Below are positions 34,214-45,034 of a DNA stretch of 64,000 nt, one piece after another. How positions within the stretch are numbered: position 1 is the stretch's first letter; every line of letters begins with the position of its first letter. The notes under the pieces were generated by a model. The model was not told the origin of the DNA, did not search any database, and saw nothing but the letters and a program-made list of their open reading frames with translations. A program made the position numbers and the translations under genes. This stretch comes from Allomyces arbusculus (lineage: Eukaryota > Blastocladiomycota > Blastocladiomycetes > Blastocladiales > Blastocladiaceae): the NCBI GenBank assembly GCA_027604705.1, contig JADHYV010000001.1, forward strand, positions 62,001 to 126,000, in the 5' to 3' direction.

Positions 34214-34984
34214 GGTGGACGTGGGTGCTGCAAACGTGGGCAAGAGGTCTTGGGATGGGAGCAAGCAATTGGCAGGCGATGCAAGGGTTGGCCACGCGCC
34301 TGGCGGCTTGTTGATCGTGGATTACTGTGGTTGACCGTTGCTGGCGGTGCGCGTGCGTTAGAGATGCTGGGGAAAAGGGTTGAGAACGAGAGAGAGAACA
34401 AGGGCTGGTGGGGTGGGATGGCTGGTCCCATCATAACGTTCAGGCGATTGGGCGTTGCGGTACAAAGCGGTAGGCGCACGCCTCGCGGCGCCTCGCACGC
34501 ACCCGCGAGACGCGCGTCATTTTCCCTTCGATTGCAGCCTCCACAAGATGCACTGTGGCGTATCCGGTGTTCCCTGCGGTGACCAGCCGCAACTTAAGCT
34601 GGGCACTGTTTTCCATTGCACCGTCTCGACCGCAGACGTGCTTCGCCCAGTTTGAAGGCCAGGCCGCCACGCCGGCACGCCGGATGTCGCTGGGCTCTAC
34701 GGTGAACACTGATGGGTCCCTGATCCTGATTGGCACATTGAAATCGATGCCCAAATCAAGCAAGGCCCCCTTCGAGCACTCGGATTGCAGTGCTCTCCCC
34801 GACTCTCTCTCCCCACTGACACCCTCCTCCACCTGTTTGCACAGCACCAATGCGTGTGCCGAGCATCCAGCCCAGCACGGGTACCGTGCACCCCTCCGCG
34901 GCGACCCAGCATCTGCCCGTGATCACGACCGCCAAGAACGTCGACATGACCGCTACCGTGCGGCCGACGACGGCACTCAAGGCC
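34214..34984. promoter_or_regulatory. Divergent promoter region, BEM46-like (-) and GH19-like (+)
   Basis: About 770 bases. An in-frame ATG at 34850 would lengthen the GH19-like protein by 45 residues; because the segment after 34985 looks like a clean signal peptide, the downstream start is preferred. No defined promoter motif was seen. Confidence 0.45.
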
Positions 34985-36513
34985 ATGCTCGCTCGGTCGA
35001 GCGCCATGTTCTTTGCTGTTGTTGCCCTTCTGGCCTTGGTGCATGTGTGGGCACCGACGGCGCCCATCATCTCCACCCCCGCTTCGGCTGCACTCAAAGT
35101 TGATGCTGCTTCCGTGCCGAATGCGTTCGACGTTCGGGCTATCGCGAACCTGCGGAAGCGCGCGACCTATGGTTGCCCTCAGAGCGTGTCCGCGTTCTCA
35201 TCCGTGTTCGCCGCGACCAACAGCGCTTGGTACCCGCTCGTCTCGGCCGGCGCATCCGAGTTCAGCATGTGCTCGGACCTCCGCCTCGCCGTTTTTATTG
35301 GCAACATCGGTTCGCACATCCACAACTAATCTCACCGAGTCCTTGCGGCTCTGAGCGCCGCCTGTACATCGTCCCTCACCGTTATTCACCACCCCCTTTG
35401 GTGCGATAATGTAGCTCATGAAACGGCTCGCCTGACGGTGTTCCTCAACTCGGAAGATGGCGGTGCGGGTGCTCGTACGTTTTTTGCGACTCAATTCTTT
35501 CGGCTGAACTGGAACGGCAAATTCTAACCGACTAAACTCCCTTACCTCACATTTTTTATCAGTGCACATGATCCCGAGTAACTGGAAGTACGCATTCCAA
35601 GGGCTCGGTCTCACGTACGACTCGACCAACTACGGCAACAACGACGCAAATCGCAATGTTATGCTCGACCCGAACGTCATGTTCCGCGTCGCCGGGTGGT
35701 GGTTCTACTCGGGCGCGTCGATCGTCATGGGCAACACGTGCATTGGCATGTACACGTTTGCCGACGCGCTCGACGGCTCCAAGCCGCTCAACGTGGACAC
35801 CAGCAACCGCGCCGTCTTGGACAAAGTCAACCGGTGCATCTAGTACGTGATTTTTTTCGCCGTCCTTCGCGCTCGAATCCGCGCGTTCGTTGGTTGGTCT
35901 GAGGTGGTAGGGCGAGACAGCTGTGGGACGGTTCGCTGACGCGTACGCACGTTTGATTTTGGACATGATCAGCGGCAATATTGCCGACCCGGGCGTCGAG
36001 CAACGGTTCAGCTACATCAACGACGCGTACCAGGCGCTCAAGAACCAGACGAGCACCACGACAACGACGAGCACCACGACAACGACGAGCACCACGACAA
36101 CGACGAGCACCACGACAACGACGACACGCACAACCAGCAGCACCAGCACGACAAGTTCGACTGTTTCGACCACAAGCAGCTCGACCCAAACCTCGACCCG
36201 AACCTCGACGGCCACCACCACCTCGACTCCGACCTCCAGCAGCACCAAGCCATCGACCACGGCGCAGAGCACGACCACTAGCAGCATCAAGCCGTCATCT
36301 ACGACCACGCTCACTACGTCGAAGCCCACGACAACGACCGTGGCCACCTCGAAGCCAGCCACGACAACCACAATTAAGCCTACGACGACCACAAGTAAGC
36401 CAGCTACCACCACGGCGACAGTTAAACCGGCAACGACGACGTCGCTCAAGGCTAGCACCACAGTCAAACCGACGACCACGGCCAAGGTCTGCTTGTCCTT
36501 CTTCTGTTTCTAG
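34985..36513 (+). CDS. Secreted GH19-like glycoside hydrolase with mucin-like Thr-rich tail
   Basis: Four exons in the preferred model: 34985..35309, 35415..35468, 35563..35825 and 35911..36513; 414 residues. Signal peptide: SSAMFFAVVALLALVHVWA. After splicing the first intron the sequence reads LAVFIGNIAHETARLTVF; the HET triplet and its hydrophobic surround match the catalytic Glu region of GH19 chitinases. Further GH19-like segments are IPSNWKYAFQGLGLTYD and DPNVMFRVAGWWFYSGA, in the place of the LWFWM region. The last 150 residues are almost only Thr, Ser, Lys, Pro and Ala, a likely O-mannosylated stalk. The final CLSFFCF may be read-through into an intron starting GTCTGC, so the true 3' end is unsure. 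Chitin or another wall glycan as substrate is inference. Confidence 0.6.
36051..36122 (+). repeat. 18-base coding tandem repeat (STTTTT units)
   Basis: Four copies of an 18-base GAGCACCACGACAACGAC unit, coding for Ser-Thr-Thr-Thr-Thr-Thr in the Thr-rich tail of the GH19-like protein. Copies are nearly identical at the DNA level, which points to recent expansion and likely length variation between strains. Confidence 0.92.
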
Positions 36514-36862
36514 ACGAACTCGCGCTCCTTGCTGCGCTTTTCCAAACCCACCTCGCTCAGGACCGTTATTTGCTCTTTTTGCTCCATGTTCCCCGTTCCC
36601 TTGTTTTATTCTCTACGCACGCTCGCCTCTGCGCAACACCTTGCACGCGGGCCGCATCATTGCAACCTCAACCCGTCACCATCATTGCCGCGGATGCTTC
36701 GTTCAAATCGTCTTTTTTATGTCGCTTATTGCAATCATCTTTCTCTTGTTCGCCACTGTAAACCGGCTCGCAATGTCTTCGTTGTCAAAATGTAATTCAT
36801 TTGGCTGGATCTCCATGCTGTGCATTCCAACTCCAAGTCTCGCGCCCCCAGTCAGCCTTCCA
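36514..36862. other. Intergenic region between convergent GH19-like and IFT144 genes
   Basis: About 350 bases, T-rich. It may include the true last exon of the GH19-like gene if an intron starts at the GTCTGC near 36487. Nothing else is visible. Confidence 0.4.
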
Positions 36863-39800
36863 TCACGAGCCAAATATGCCATTTGTTGCTGCCGGTGCAC
36901 CCGCCGGCTCCTCCTGGTCGTGCGCTGTTACGCCTTGCCAGTCCAACAATGCAATTCGCGCGTCCGACACGGGCACGATCTTGCTCGCGTCAAGTGGTTG
37001 GTTGCACATCGGGCACTCGACGCCCTTTTCGGCGAGCGCCATGATCGCCGGAAGCAAGGCCGGGCTCTGGCACGATGGGCACTGCGACCATGCCTCGAGC
37101 GTCATGTGGTAGCCCTACAGTCAGCGGAGCGCGAAATGAGCGCGGATGGACGTGTGGCGCAGTGGAGAAGGCAACCAGATGTGACAGAATCAACTTACAG
37201 ATGCAAGACAGAACGGGAGCGTGTTCTTGCACTCGGAGCAATCCATCTCAGTCACGTTCATGAGGTGGCCGCAGTAGCAGCACTTGGATTGCGGCTCGGG
37301 CGGGTCGCGGTCCTCGTCTTGCTGCTTTCTGCGATCGTGGATGACGACGTGAGATTCTGTGAGAGCGGCGGGAAGAGCGGGTGGAGGCGAACCGGACAAC
37401 GCTCTCAATTTTCTTCTTGTACTTGGCATCAAGCTTGGTGCGGTATTCCGGCCGCATCAGCAGCGACGCAAATTCGATAGCGCTGCCCTTGAGTCCGGAT
37501 CGCAGGCATTCGAGCACCGTCGAGGTCAAAATGGGGACCACGTCTGGCGGAGTTGATCGAGCATAAATCCAAACGGCCGCGAAAAGTCAAGTGTTGGTCG
37601 CACACGTACGCGCCGGGAATTGGGAAATATTGCGAGAGACGCGTGCAAGCATCCGCGCTCCACCCAAATGATCGTCTTGCCGAACCAGAACCTACGACGG
37701 CCGACCATCAGTCAAGGTTCCGAACCCCCTGCACACCCACCCCCTCCCCGGTTGGGCAGCAATCTCGCGCAATACCTTGACCAGAATGTAGCTGTGCAGC
37801 AACAAGAGCATATGCCGCATCTGCGCTGGGACATGGTGCTTACCCGCGACCAGCTGCCGCTGCGTCTCAAACAGCACGTCGCGCGCGGCGCGGTAATTCC
37901 CCGCGGCCCATTCCTCGCGCGCGATAATCACGGCAATCCGCGCAGCCTCGCGGAACTGCTCGAGACTCATGTAGAGCTTGAAAATGTACCGGGGGTCACG
38001 AATCGGTGCCGGCCCCGACCCGTCGCTGCCGGCTCCACCCACGTTGTCGGCGGGCGGGACGACCGCCGCAAGTCCACCGGGCGCCATTCCGCCCGACATC
38101 AGGTACGCAATCAATTCGTGCGTGAGCACGTCGTTCTTGGCCTGTCCGACCGTCTCGATCGCCAAGTCGAGCGCTGCGCGGGTACCTGACCGCAACAGGT
38201 GCGCGAGCGCCGCCTCGTACTGGTGCGCCTTGAGGTAATACTTCCCGGCCCGAAACGAGTCGCGCTTCTGCTCGTAGTGTGTTGCCGCGGCAAGCCACTC
38301 GTCCGCGGTCGCGTCGGATCCCAGCAAGTCGACATACTCGCCGAGCAAGCCGGCATCCTTAGCACGCGCATAGGCCTCGGATTTCATGTCGGCCAACAGG
38401 AAGAATTCCAGGACCGTCTTGGCGTCGCCGAGTCGTGCGAGATACTCGGCGACTTGCTTGGCAGCGTCGCGCGACCGCGATGCGCGCACGACGGCCACGG
38501 CCTCGTCAATGCGTGAGAGGGACAGGAAGACGCGCGTTTGGCTGGCCGCGTCGTTGGCGCGCTCGTACGCAGCAAGTGCTTCCTCGGGCCGCTGCTGTGC
38601 TTCGAGGAGCCGGCCGTATTCGGACAGGTACGCGGGCGTCTGCACGTACTTTATGATCGGCTGCAGCTTGCCGAGATTCTTGCCTGGTAAACAAAATAAC
38701 CAAGTGAGCTTCGCGTCGCCTCGGAAACAGATCCTCGGCAACGCGTACCTTTCAAGAAGCACGCCGCGGCCTTTTCAAACATCGCCGCCTTTTCATAAAA
38801 CGAGCCGGCCTCATGCCATTCCTTGAGTTCCTCGAGGATCCCCGCGGCATCGGCAAACAATTTGCGGTCGTTGTACTCCAAAATTGTGCGAATCGCCTTG
38901 AAATCGCCCATGCGCAACTTCATCCGCGCGGCGCCATGCAAACACTCGCGCAATCCCGGGTCCGCCAATAACGTCTCGAGCGCGTCCGTACCGACGCGCG
39001 CCCCCGCCGACTCGAGCGACCGCGCGTACATGACGCCCGCGTCGGCGAACCGGCCATCAGCCTCGAGTTGCCGCGCATACTCGCGGCACACGAGCGGTTC
39101 TTCGCGCGGCGCGATTTTCGCGGCCAACGAGAGTGCTTGTTCCCACTGTAACAGGTCCTTGCGCAGGTGCAGCGCGAGCACGGCGCGGGAACTCGCGAGG
39201 TACATTTCCTGCGCGCCCGTGTAGTCGCCGAGCCACGTCAGGACGTGGCCGCGGAGAACGTTCAGTTCCTCGTCGCCCGCGGCGGTCGCGGACCGAATCC
39301 CGGCAAGACCCAGCAAGGACTCCGCCTTGGCCGCGTCGCCGAGCTGCTGGTAGATGAGCGCAGGCGTGGTCAGGTCGAGCGCCTGCAGGCACTGGTCGAC
39401 AAGTTGCGCGACTTGTCGCGCGTCCATGTCCGACAATTGCTTGGCGCCAGCGTCGGTGGTGCCCTTGGGCAGTACGCCGTTACCAGCGACGCGCCGCATC
39501 GCCACAATCGCGCGTAGCAGTTTCGACGTGTCGCCCGCATAGTAGAGAGCCTGCAACGACGCGTCCAGTGCCGAGAACGCGTGCACCTGGCCCGCAGCGA
39601 CGCACGTCACTTGGCCCTCGCTGATATGCAGCGGCGTCCAGTTGGTCGGCAGTGCGGCCATGCACACTTCGACGACGGTCGGTGGGCCCGCGAGCGTGTA
39701 CGGCAGGTACGCCAAGGTCGTGAGCGTCGAGTCGTTCCACGTGTAGAGCAGGTTGGGCCGCACGGCATCCCACAGGTAGGCGCCGCCCGATCCGGGCAGT

Positions 39801-42244
39801 GGGACCGTCTGGTTGCGCACAACCGTGTAGAGCAGGTTTTCCGGGTCCGAGACGAGTATCGCGTTGGCGGTCTGCCGAGACTGCACGAGCTTCTTGACGG
39901 GGCGTGCGAGATCGAGCTCGGAGAGAAGTTGCCCGGTGAGGTCGTAGTGCCGAATGGCGCCGGAGACGGCCAGGACGACGAATTGCGGGTGGATCGCGAC
40001 GAGCGTCGCGCGCTCGAGGTGGACGGGATTATCCTTGGGCGATTTGAGCGAGTAGAGGAGCGTTTCCTTCGGCGTCTGCACACAGGCAATGTGGTCGTTG
40101 CATTCAATGCCGAGTATCGGGTCTGGGACGTCGAAGGTGGCTGTGAGCGCGAGCGTGTCGAGGCTGTACGCGGCAATTTGCTGTTGGATCGCGAATGAAA
40201 TCTATAGCTCCGCGTCCCAAACGTCAATTTTCAAAGCACTCAACTTCAACAAGCACAACTGCGAGCGTGTACCTGTGATTTACTGAGATTCAACAGCTGT
40301 GGTTCCGCGCTGAGATGGATTTTGCCCACGCTCCCAACAGTCACTTCGGTCAACCCGCTCAAAAACGCCTACAATCGCTTAACGTCAGCCACTCCACATT
40401 ATCCGAGTCGGATCCTGGAGTTCGCACCGTCACCGCGCCGTTGCTTGCCGCCATTGTGGTCACAGACGACACAAACGTGCACACATCGCCGCTTCATAGA
40501 ACCCAGCCGTTGTCAGCACACAAGCAGCTAAATGACGGACCCATGATCCAACCACGTACCCTTTGCACACCGTCAAGAACTTGCCGTCCGTCGACCACAC
40601 GGCACGTTCAATCACCCCATTCGGATCGGCGAGCAACGACGGAATACTGCTACTCATCTCGCCCGTCTTTCCCGCCGCTGCCGCATCATCCACCACGAGC
40701 GAATGCACAACGTCGCGCAAATCGCCGCGCAAATCGAGCACCTTGACCTGGGCGCCACACGCGACCGCTAGCGTCGTCATATCCTGCGCGAGCGCGACCA
40801 CGACCGGTGCGGTCGCGGCACCCGCGAGCGGGAGCGCCGAGTTGGATCCGACCAGCACGTTACTTCCCGACCGGCGGAGACCCTGTGCCGCCGTGGCAGC
40901 AGCAGCGAGCCCCCCAGCAGCAGCGGTCGACCCATTCTTGTTGATAGTGCCGGTGGGCTTGAACGGGCGCCCGACGGCGCGTTCGGCACCGAGATCGACC
41001 TCGTCGAGCGAGAGTGCGACAATGTACCCGTTCGCACACGCGACAGCAAGGCCATTGACGGGCCCCGCATCAAGCGAGGCCGCACTACTCGACCGGCCCG
41101 ACGGCGCGTTGGCGCCACCCGCGGCTGACGACAGCGGGAACGGCCAGACGCCCGTGATAGCACCGTACTTGGGCTGCAGTGCCAATTCGATTGGCGGCGT
41201 CGCGGCCGGCTGCGTGACCGAGTGGATGTACAGCGCCTTGCCGCCGTCGAGTGCCGTAGCGAGAACAGTATGCGTTTTGCCGTCGAGCCGCATGGCAAAG
41301 ATGGCACAGGCCGTGGCGGAGGGTGCGGCACGGAGTGCTTGCTGGTAGACGGCGTCACCGTCAGGCGTCGAGACGCTGAAGGACTTGTCCTCGGAGAGAC
41401 AAACGACCGTGTCATGCCGCGTCCAGGCGGCAAACGTGATGGCGCGGTTGTGCTTGCCGAGGACCGGGATCGACCGGCCGGGGCTTGGCCCGGAACTGCC
41501 ATGAGAGAGCGTGTGGATAAGGAGGTTGCCCTTGGACGTGCCGGCAGCAATCTAGCAGTTGGTGGAGAAGCATTGGAGAGGTCAGATCAGATCTGTTTGA
41601 AGGGAGGAAGGGCAGGAAGTCACGGATGCGGACCATGTTTCCGGAGCGCGACCACGCGAGGCAGGTGAACCCGCGCAGGTTTGATTCGATGGCCACTTCG
41701 GACCTCGCTTGGGCGCGCCAAAGCAAGATGGCGCTGGCCTGCGCCTGCAGAATGGCCAAGCAGCCGCCGTCGGGGCTCCACTCGAGGGCCGCGCAAGAAC
41801 TGGTGAAAAACGTTGCATTGAGCCGTCACCGTTGACCAAGCAATAATCGGTGTGATTGGGCGCAATCCCGCACCTCGTCAAGTTGATCACATCCACCAGT
41901 TCGCCGTGCCGGTCGTAGATGCGTAGCGAATAGCTTGATCTATGAATTCCATTGACCCACGTCGCTAGCTTTAGCGCTCGGCAATGCTCTGCACGGGACT
42001 TGCTGCTGCTCAAGGGCACATACGCAGCAACCACAGCCATATAGCTTCCAACCACAGGCTGCCAGGCGACTAACGGAGGTGCCGTGCCATTGCCCCCGAG
42101 CGATTTCTTGTCGATATAATGCGCGCGCTAGAGTTGGCAATGTCGGTGGCAGTCAGAGTCCATGTTTCGAGCTTGCAGATGGCCGTTTCTGCTGGCATTG
42201 GTGGTGCGGCGGGTTGCGCAGGTCGAAAGTGGCCCAACCTTCAT
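36863..42244 (-). CDS. WDR19: Intraflagellar transport protein IFT144 (WDR19), IFT-A complex
   Basis: IFT-A core subunit for retrograde transport in the flagellum. Many exons; first ones: 42244..42239 (ATG AAG only), 42127..42024, 41939..41874, 41799..41634, 41551..about 40560. The start then reads [14 protein letters not shown], matching the MKR start of WDR19. WD40 region: [64 protein letters not shown]. Second half is a TPR solenoid ([54 protein letters not shown]). The C terminus has [32 protein letters not shown] and two zinc pairs (CCYCGHLM...[18 protein letters not shown]...CPMCNQPL). Between about 40203 and 40559 I could not find a phase-consistent join; an exon may be missed or degenerated. 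Confidence 0.92.
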
Positions 42245-42688
42245 GATGGATGCCGAGCGTTCACTCAAAACGTATTGCAGCTAGTTGAAATGATTTGCCT
42301 GAGTGTTTTGGTTCTGCTCTGCCGTTGCAGGCGGCGGCCGTCGATCCAGGGAGATCAAGCAGGGACTTTGACAAGCGGGGCGACGCGGTCACGCTCCTGC
42401 ACTTTCTCTTGATCGCGTCCATGTTCGCCTTCGACTTCGCGTGCGTGTGCTTGTTGCCGCCTCGTCGTTGCGACACCCCGCTCACGCACGCGCACCAAGA
42501 CGCCAAAATATCACCCCCGCGCTCGCAACTCCGCTCCAATGCCCCTGCGACTCGCGGCACTTGCGTCGCCCCCACGCCGCGACAGCGCCGCCGACGTTTC
42601 CTCCAGTTCATCCGCTTCCAGCAGCCCCGCCGCCAGTCGCTCGAGTGTCGCTGCCCCAGTCTATCGCCCTGCACCCGACTCTGCGACA
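42245..42688. promoter_or_regulatory. Divergent promoter region, IFT144 (-) and small orphan (+)
   Basis: About 440 bases between divergent start codons. Frames present are short and overlapping. A frame is open upstream of the small orphan's ATG but has no recognisable content. Confidence 0.5.
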
Positions 42689-43133
42689 ATGAACCCGGCC
42701 GCGCAATTGACGGGCACGACGACGCCCGCGAGCGCCGCACGCCGGCTCGTACGCCGCGTCTCGCAGCTGGGCGTCGCGGTTTATACGGATGCGAGTGCGG
42801 CACTCGTGGACGCGCATGCGATCGGGATCGCGACAGGGCAGCAGTTGGTGGAGACGAAAGTGCGTCTCGCGATTTCTCTTTTCGGCTGGAGCGCCATGTC
42901 TGACTGAAGGTTTACGCCGCGCTCAGGGCCAGCTCGATGCATTGGCAACACAGACCGACTCGACGAAAGCCGTCGCGCAGGACGCGACCGATGTGATTGC
43001 GGGCCTGTGCCGCTTGGACCGATTACGTGCCGCGCACGACGCGCTGAACCGCGCGGTGCAGGCGTGCGAGAAGAGGAGAGCACGGCAAGTATCATCCTCG
43101 TCTGCTGCTGCACCTGCTGGATCAAGTGTTTGA
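42689..43133 (+). CDS. Small helical protein, unrecognised
   Basis: I do not recognise this gene. Two exons, 42689..42859 and 42927..43133, joined in phase 0 across a 67-nt GTGCGT...CAG intron, give 125 residues. After an Ala/Thr-rich start, residues about 18-110 are predicted by eye to be two or three helices with heptad-like hydrophobics: RRLVRRVSQLGVAVYTDASA, LDALATQTDSTKAVAQDATD, AGLCRLDRLRAAHDALNRAV. Size and helical make-up would fit small BLOC-1/BORC-type or similar complex subunits, but there is no motif to support this. It diverges from IFT144. The last 15 residues (Ser/Ala) could be intron read-through. Confidence 0.55.
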
Positions 43134-43252
43134 CATTTCCGTTCTCCACCGTGTACAACCAACCAACCAACCGCAGACAAGTCAATAGAAGACGGTGTGT
43201 TTGAATCATGTTGACAGTGCCATCACGTCAGTTCGTCCAAGCTCCAGTTCGC

Positions 43253-44570
43253 TCACGACTGCAGCTGCAGCACGCCGGCCTCGACGAGCAACTGCACCTT
43301 GGCGAGCATGTCCTTGGACAGTTGTGTTTGCAGTGCCCTGCACAACACGTCGCCTTGTTAGCATCCCAAACCCCGCCCACCAGAGCCCCACGTATCCAAC
43401 GCACCTCGGCACCTCCCCTGGCCGCGTGCGCAAATCGTGCATCAGCTGCTGCACACCCGGATCCCGCAACGCGTCCTGGAGCCGCGGGTCCTTGCGCACG
43501 GCGTCGACGATCTTGCGCTCGTGCTCGGGCAGTCCCTCGGTCAAGTCTGTCGCTGCTGGTGCCGTGTCGGCGGGCGTGCGGTTGGCGAGCTGGTCGAGCT
43601 GCGTGCCCATCATCCCCGTCACCTTTTGCATCGCGGCCATGAACTGCTGCGCGCGCGGGTGCGAGCGGTAGGCGTCCAGGGTGGCGGCTGGGTTGCGCTG
43701 CATGGCGGTCAGGAACTGGCCAAACTCGGCGTCGTCAAAGACGGACGCGAGCGTGCGGTCTTGGTCAATTCCGGTAAGGAGGTCGGGCGTGAGCCACTCT
43801 GGTAGAGACCGGTCAGTATCGATACAGGGGGTGGTAAACGTGAAAAGGAGCGCACCCTTCTTGTCGAGCAGACCCTGTGACGTGTTGAGCGCGTCCTGCA
43901 CTTCCTTGAACACAAACGGGTCGTCCTTGGTCGCGTTGGTCTTGGGGGCGAGGACGGGGATTGGAGCGGGTTTGCGAGTCACGTCTTCCCCGGACTTGGG
44001 CGCTGCCTTCTTTTTCGGTGCCGCGTTCAAGAAACCGCGTTTCATGCCGAGAGACGGCGCCAACGACGCCGTGGTCGGCTTGGTGGTCGTTGGCGATGCG
44101 GCCTTGCTCGTGCCGGTTGCGGTTGCGCGTTCGCGTGCGGTGGGCTCGGGCCCGGCGGTTCGATTGCCGAGAATGAACGGGTTGGATGGCTACCTGGGCA
44201 TTTCTCGGTGAGCGTTTGTTCGAGGCCTCACGTCGACTGGCCACGAGTGTACCGTCAAGTCGACCGTGAGCGACGTCGAATCTCGCGAGATTGGCACGTC
44301 GCGCTGCTTGCTTGCGGTCGCGGTGGTTGTGGGTGCGGCAGCACGTCGCACCTCAAACGGTTCGCGGAGCCGCCGCAGCTCGTGCGACATGTCCTCGAGC
44401 GGCGGGAGATCGTCGTCGAAATCATGGTCGTCGTCGCCGCTACCAAGGCCGTGCTCAGAGTTGGCGGGCGAGAAGTTGACCTTGGTCGTGGTGGCAGGAG
44501 CGTCACGACGGTTGCTGGGAGTGCGCGCTGTTGTGGCGGCGCCGTGCGGGCTGGAGCCGGTGCGCATCAT
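43253..44570 (-). CDS. STI1-domain protein, putative co-chaperone
   Basis: Three exons with matching phases: 44570..44232, 44189..43405 and 43337..43253; 402 residues. The N-terminal third is disordered with an acidic stretch GSGDDDHDFDDDLPPLEDM. A conserved-looking block MKRGFLNAAPKKKAAP follows (near residue 160), then KDDPFVFKEVQDALNTSQG. The C-terminal half has two STI1-like helical repeats: FGQFLTAMQRNPAATLDAY with HPRAQQFMAAMQKVTGMMG, and LQDALRDPGVQQLMHDLRTR, each with the DP/NP-type turns of the Hop/ubiquilin STI1 fold. STI1 domains bind hydrophobic clients or Hsp70/Hsp90 partners. No TPR or ubiquitin-like domain is present, so this is not canonical Hop or ubiquilin. Diverges from the UROD gene. 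Confidence 0.7.
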
Positions 44571-45034
44571 CTTGAATGCAGCTGGGGGACAGCGGCGACG
44601 TGGACAAAAGAAGTCGACGGCGACGACGACGGCAGCGAAGGAGCGGGCCGAAGCGCGAGACTGGCGAGAAGCGCGACGCTGGAGAACGTGACCGCGAGCT
44701 GCGAAGACTACAGCGCTTCGGGTATGGCATGGGACGGGCGCCCACGATCGACGCGCGCCCTATCGTCGGATGCAGCGGAAGGTCGCTGATCACGATCGGC
44801 CACAACCACGACGGCCACAACCACGACGGCCACACGACCACGACGGGCAAACGACCACCGCGCGGCGACGGCAGCGCCACGGATCCCCTTGCCCGCGACG
44901 CAAGCACACTCAAGCACGCCGACTGGTCTTGGCCCGCTCAAGGGTGATCTGTCAGGCCGTGCAACCACGCTCAGGCCCCTCTTTGCCGGAGTCCAGCCCA
45001 ATTTCTTACTCCCATCCTCTCTCCCGCGCTCCGC
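44571..45034. promoter_or_regulatory. Divergent promoter region, STI1 protein (-) and UROD (+)
   Basis: About 460 bases between divergent starts. Contains a short imperfect repeat around 44808-44850 (ACCACGACGGCCACA-type units, three copies). Otherwise nothing definable. Confidence 0.5.

Noticed and set aside
36012-36485. Hydrophobic Val-rich minus-strand frame resembling a membrane protein
   Set aside because: Reverse reading of ACC/ACG threonine codons gives GGT/CGT and GTG/GTC valines automatically; no real gene.
35981-37480. 499-residue plus-strand Arg/Pro-rich frame
   Set aside because: It is a frame-shifted reading of the Thr-rich GH19-like tail followed by antisense of the IFT144 C terminus; composition follows from the 18-base repeat.
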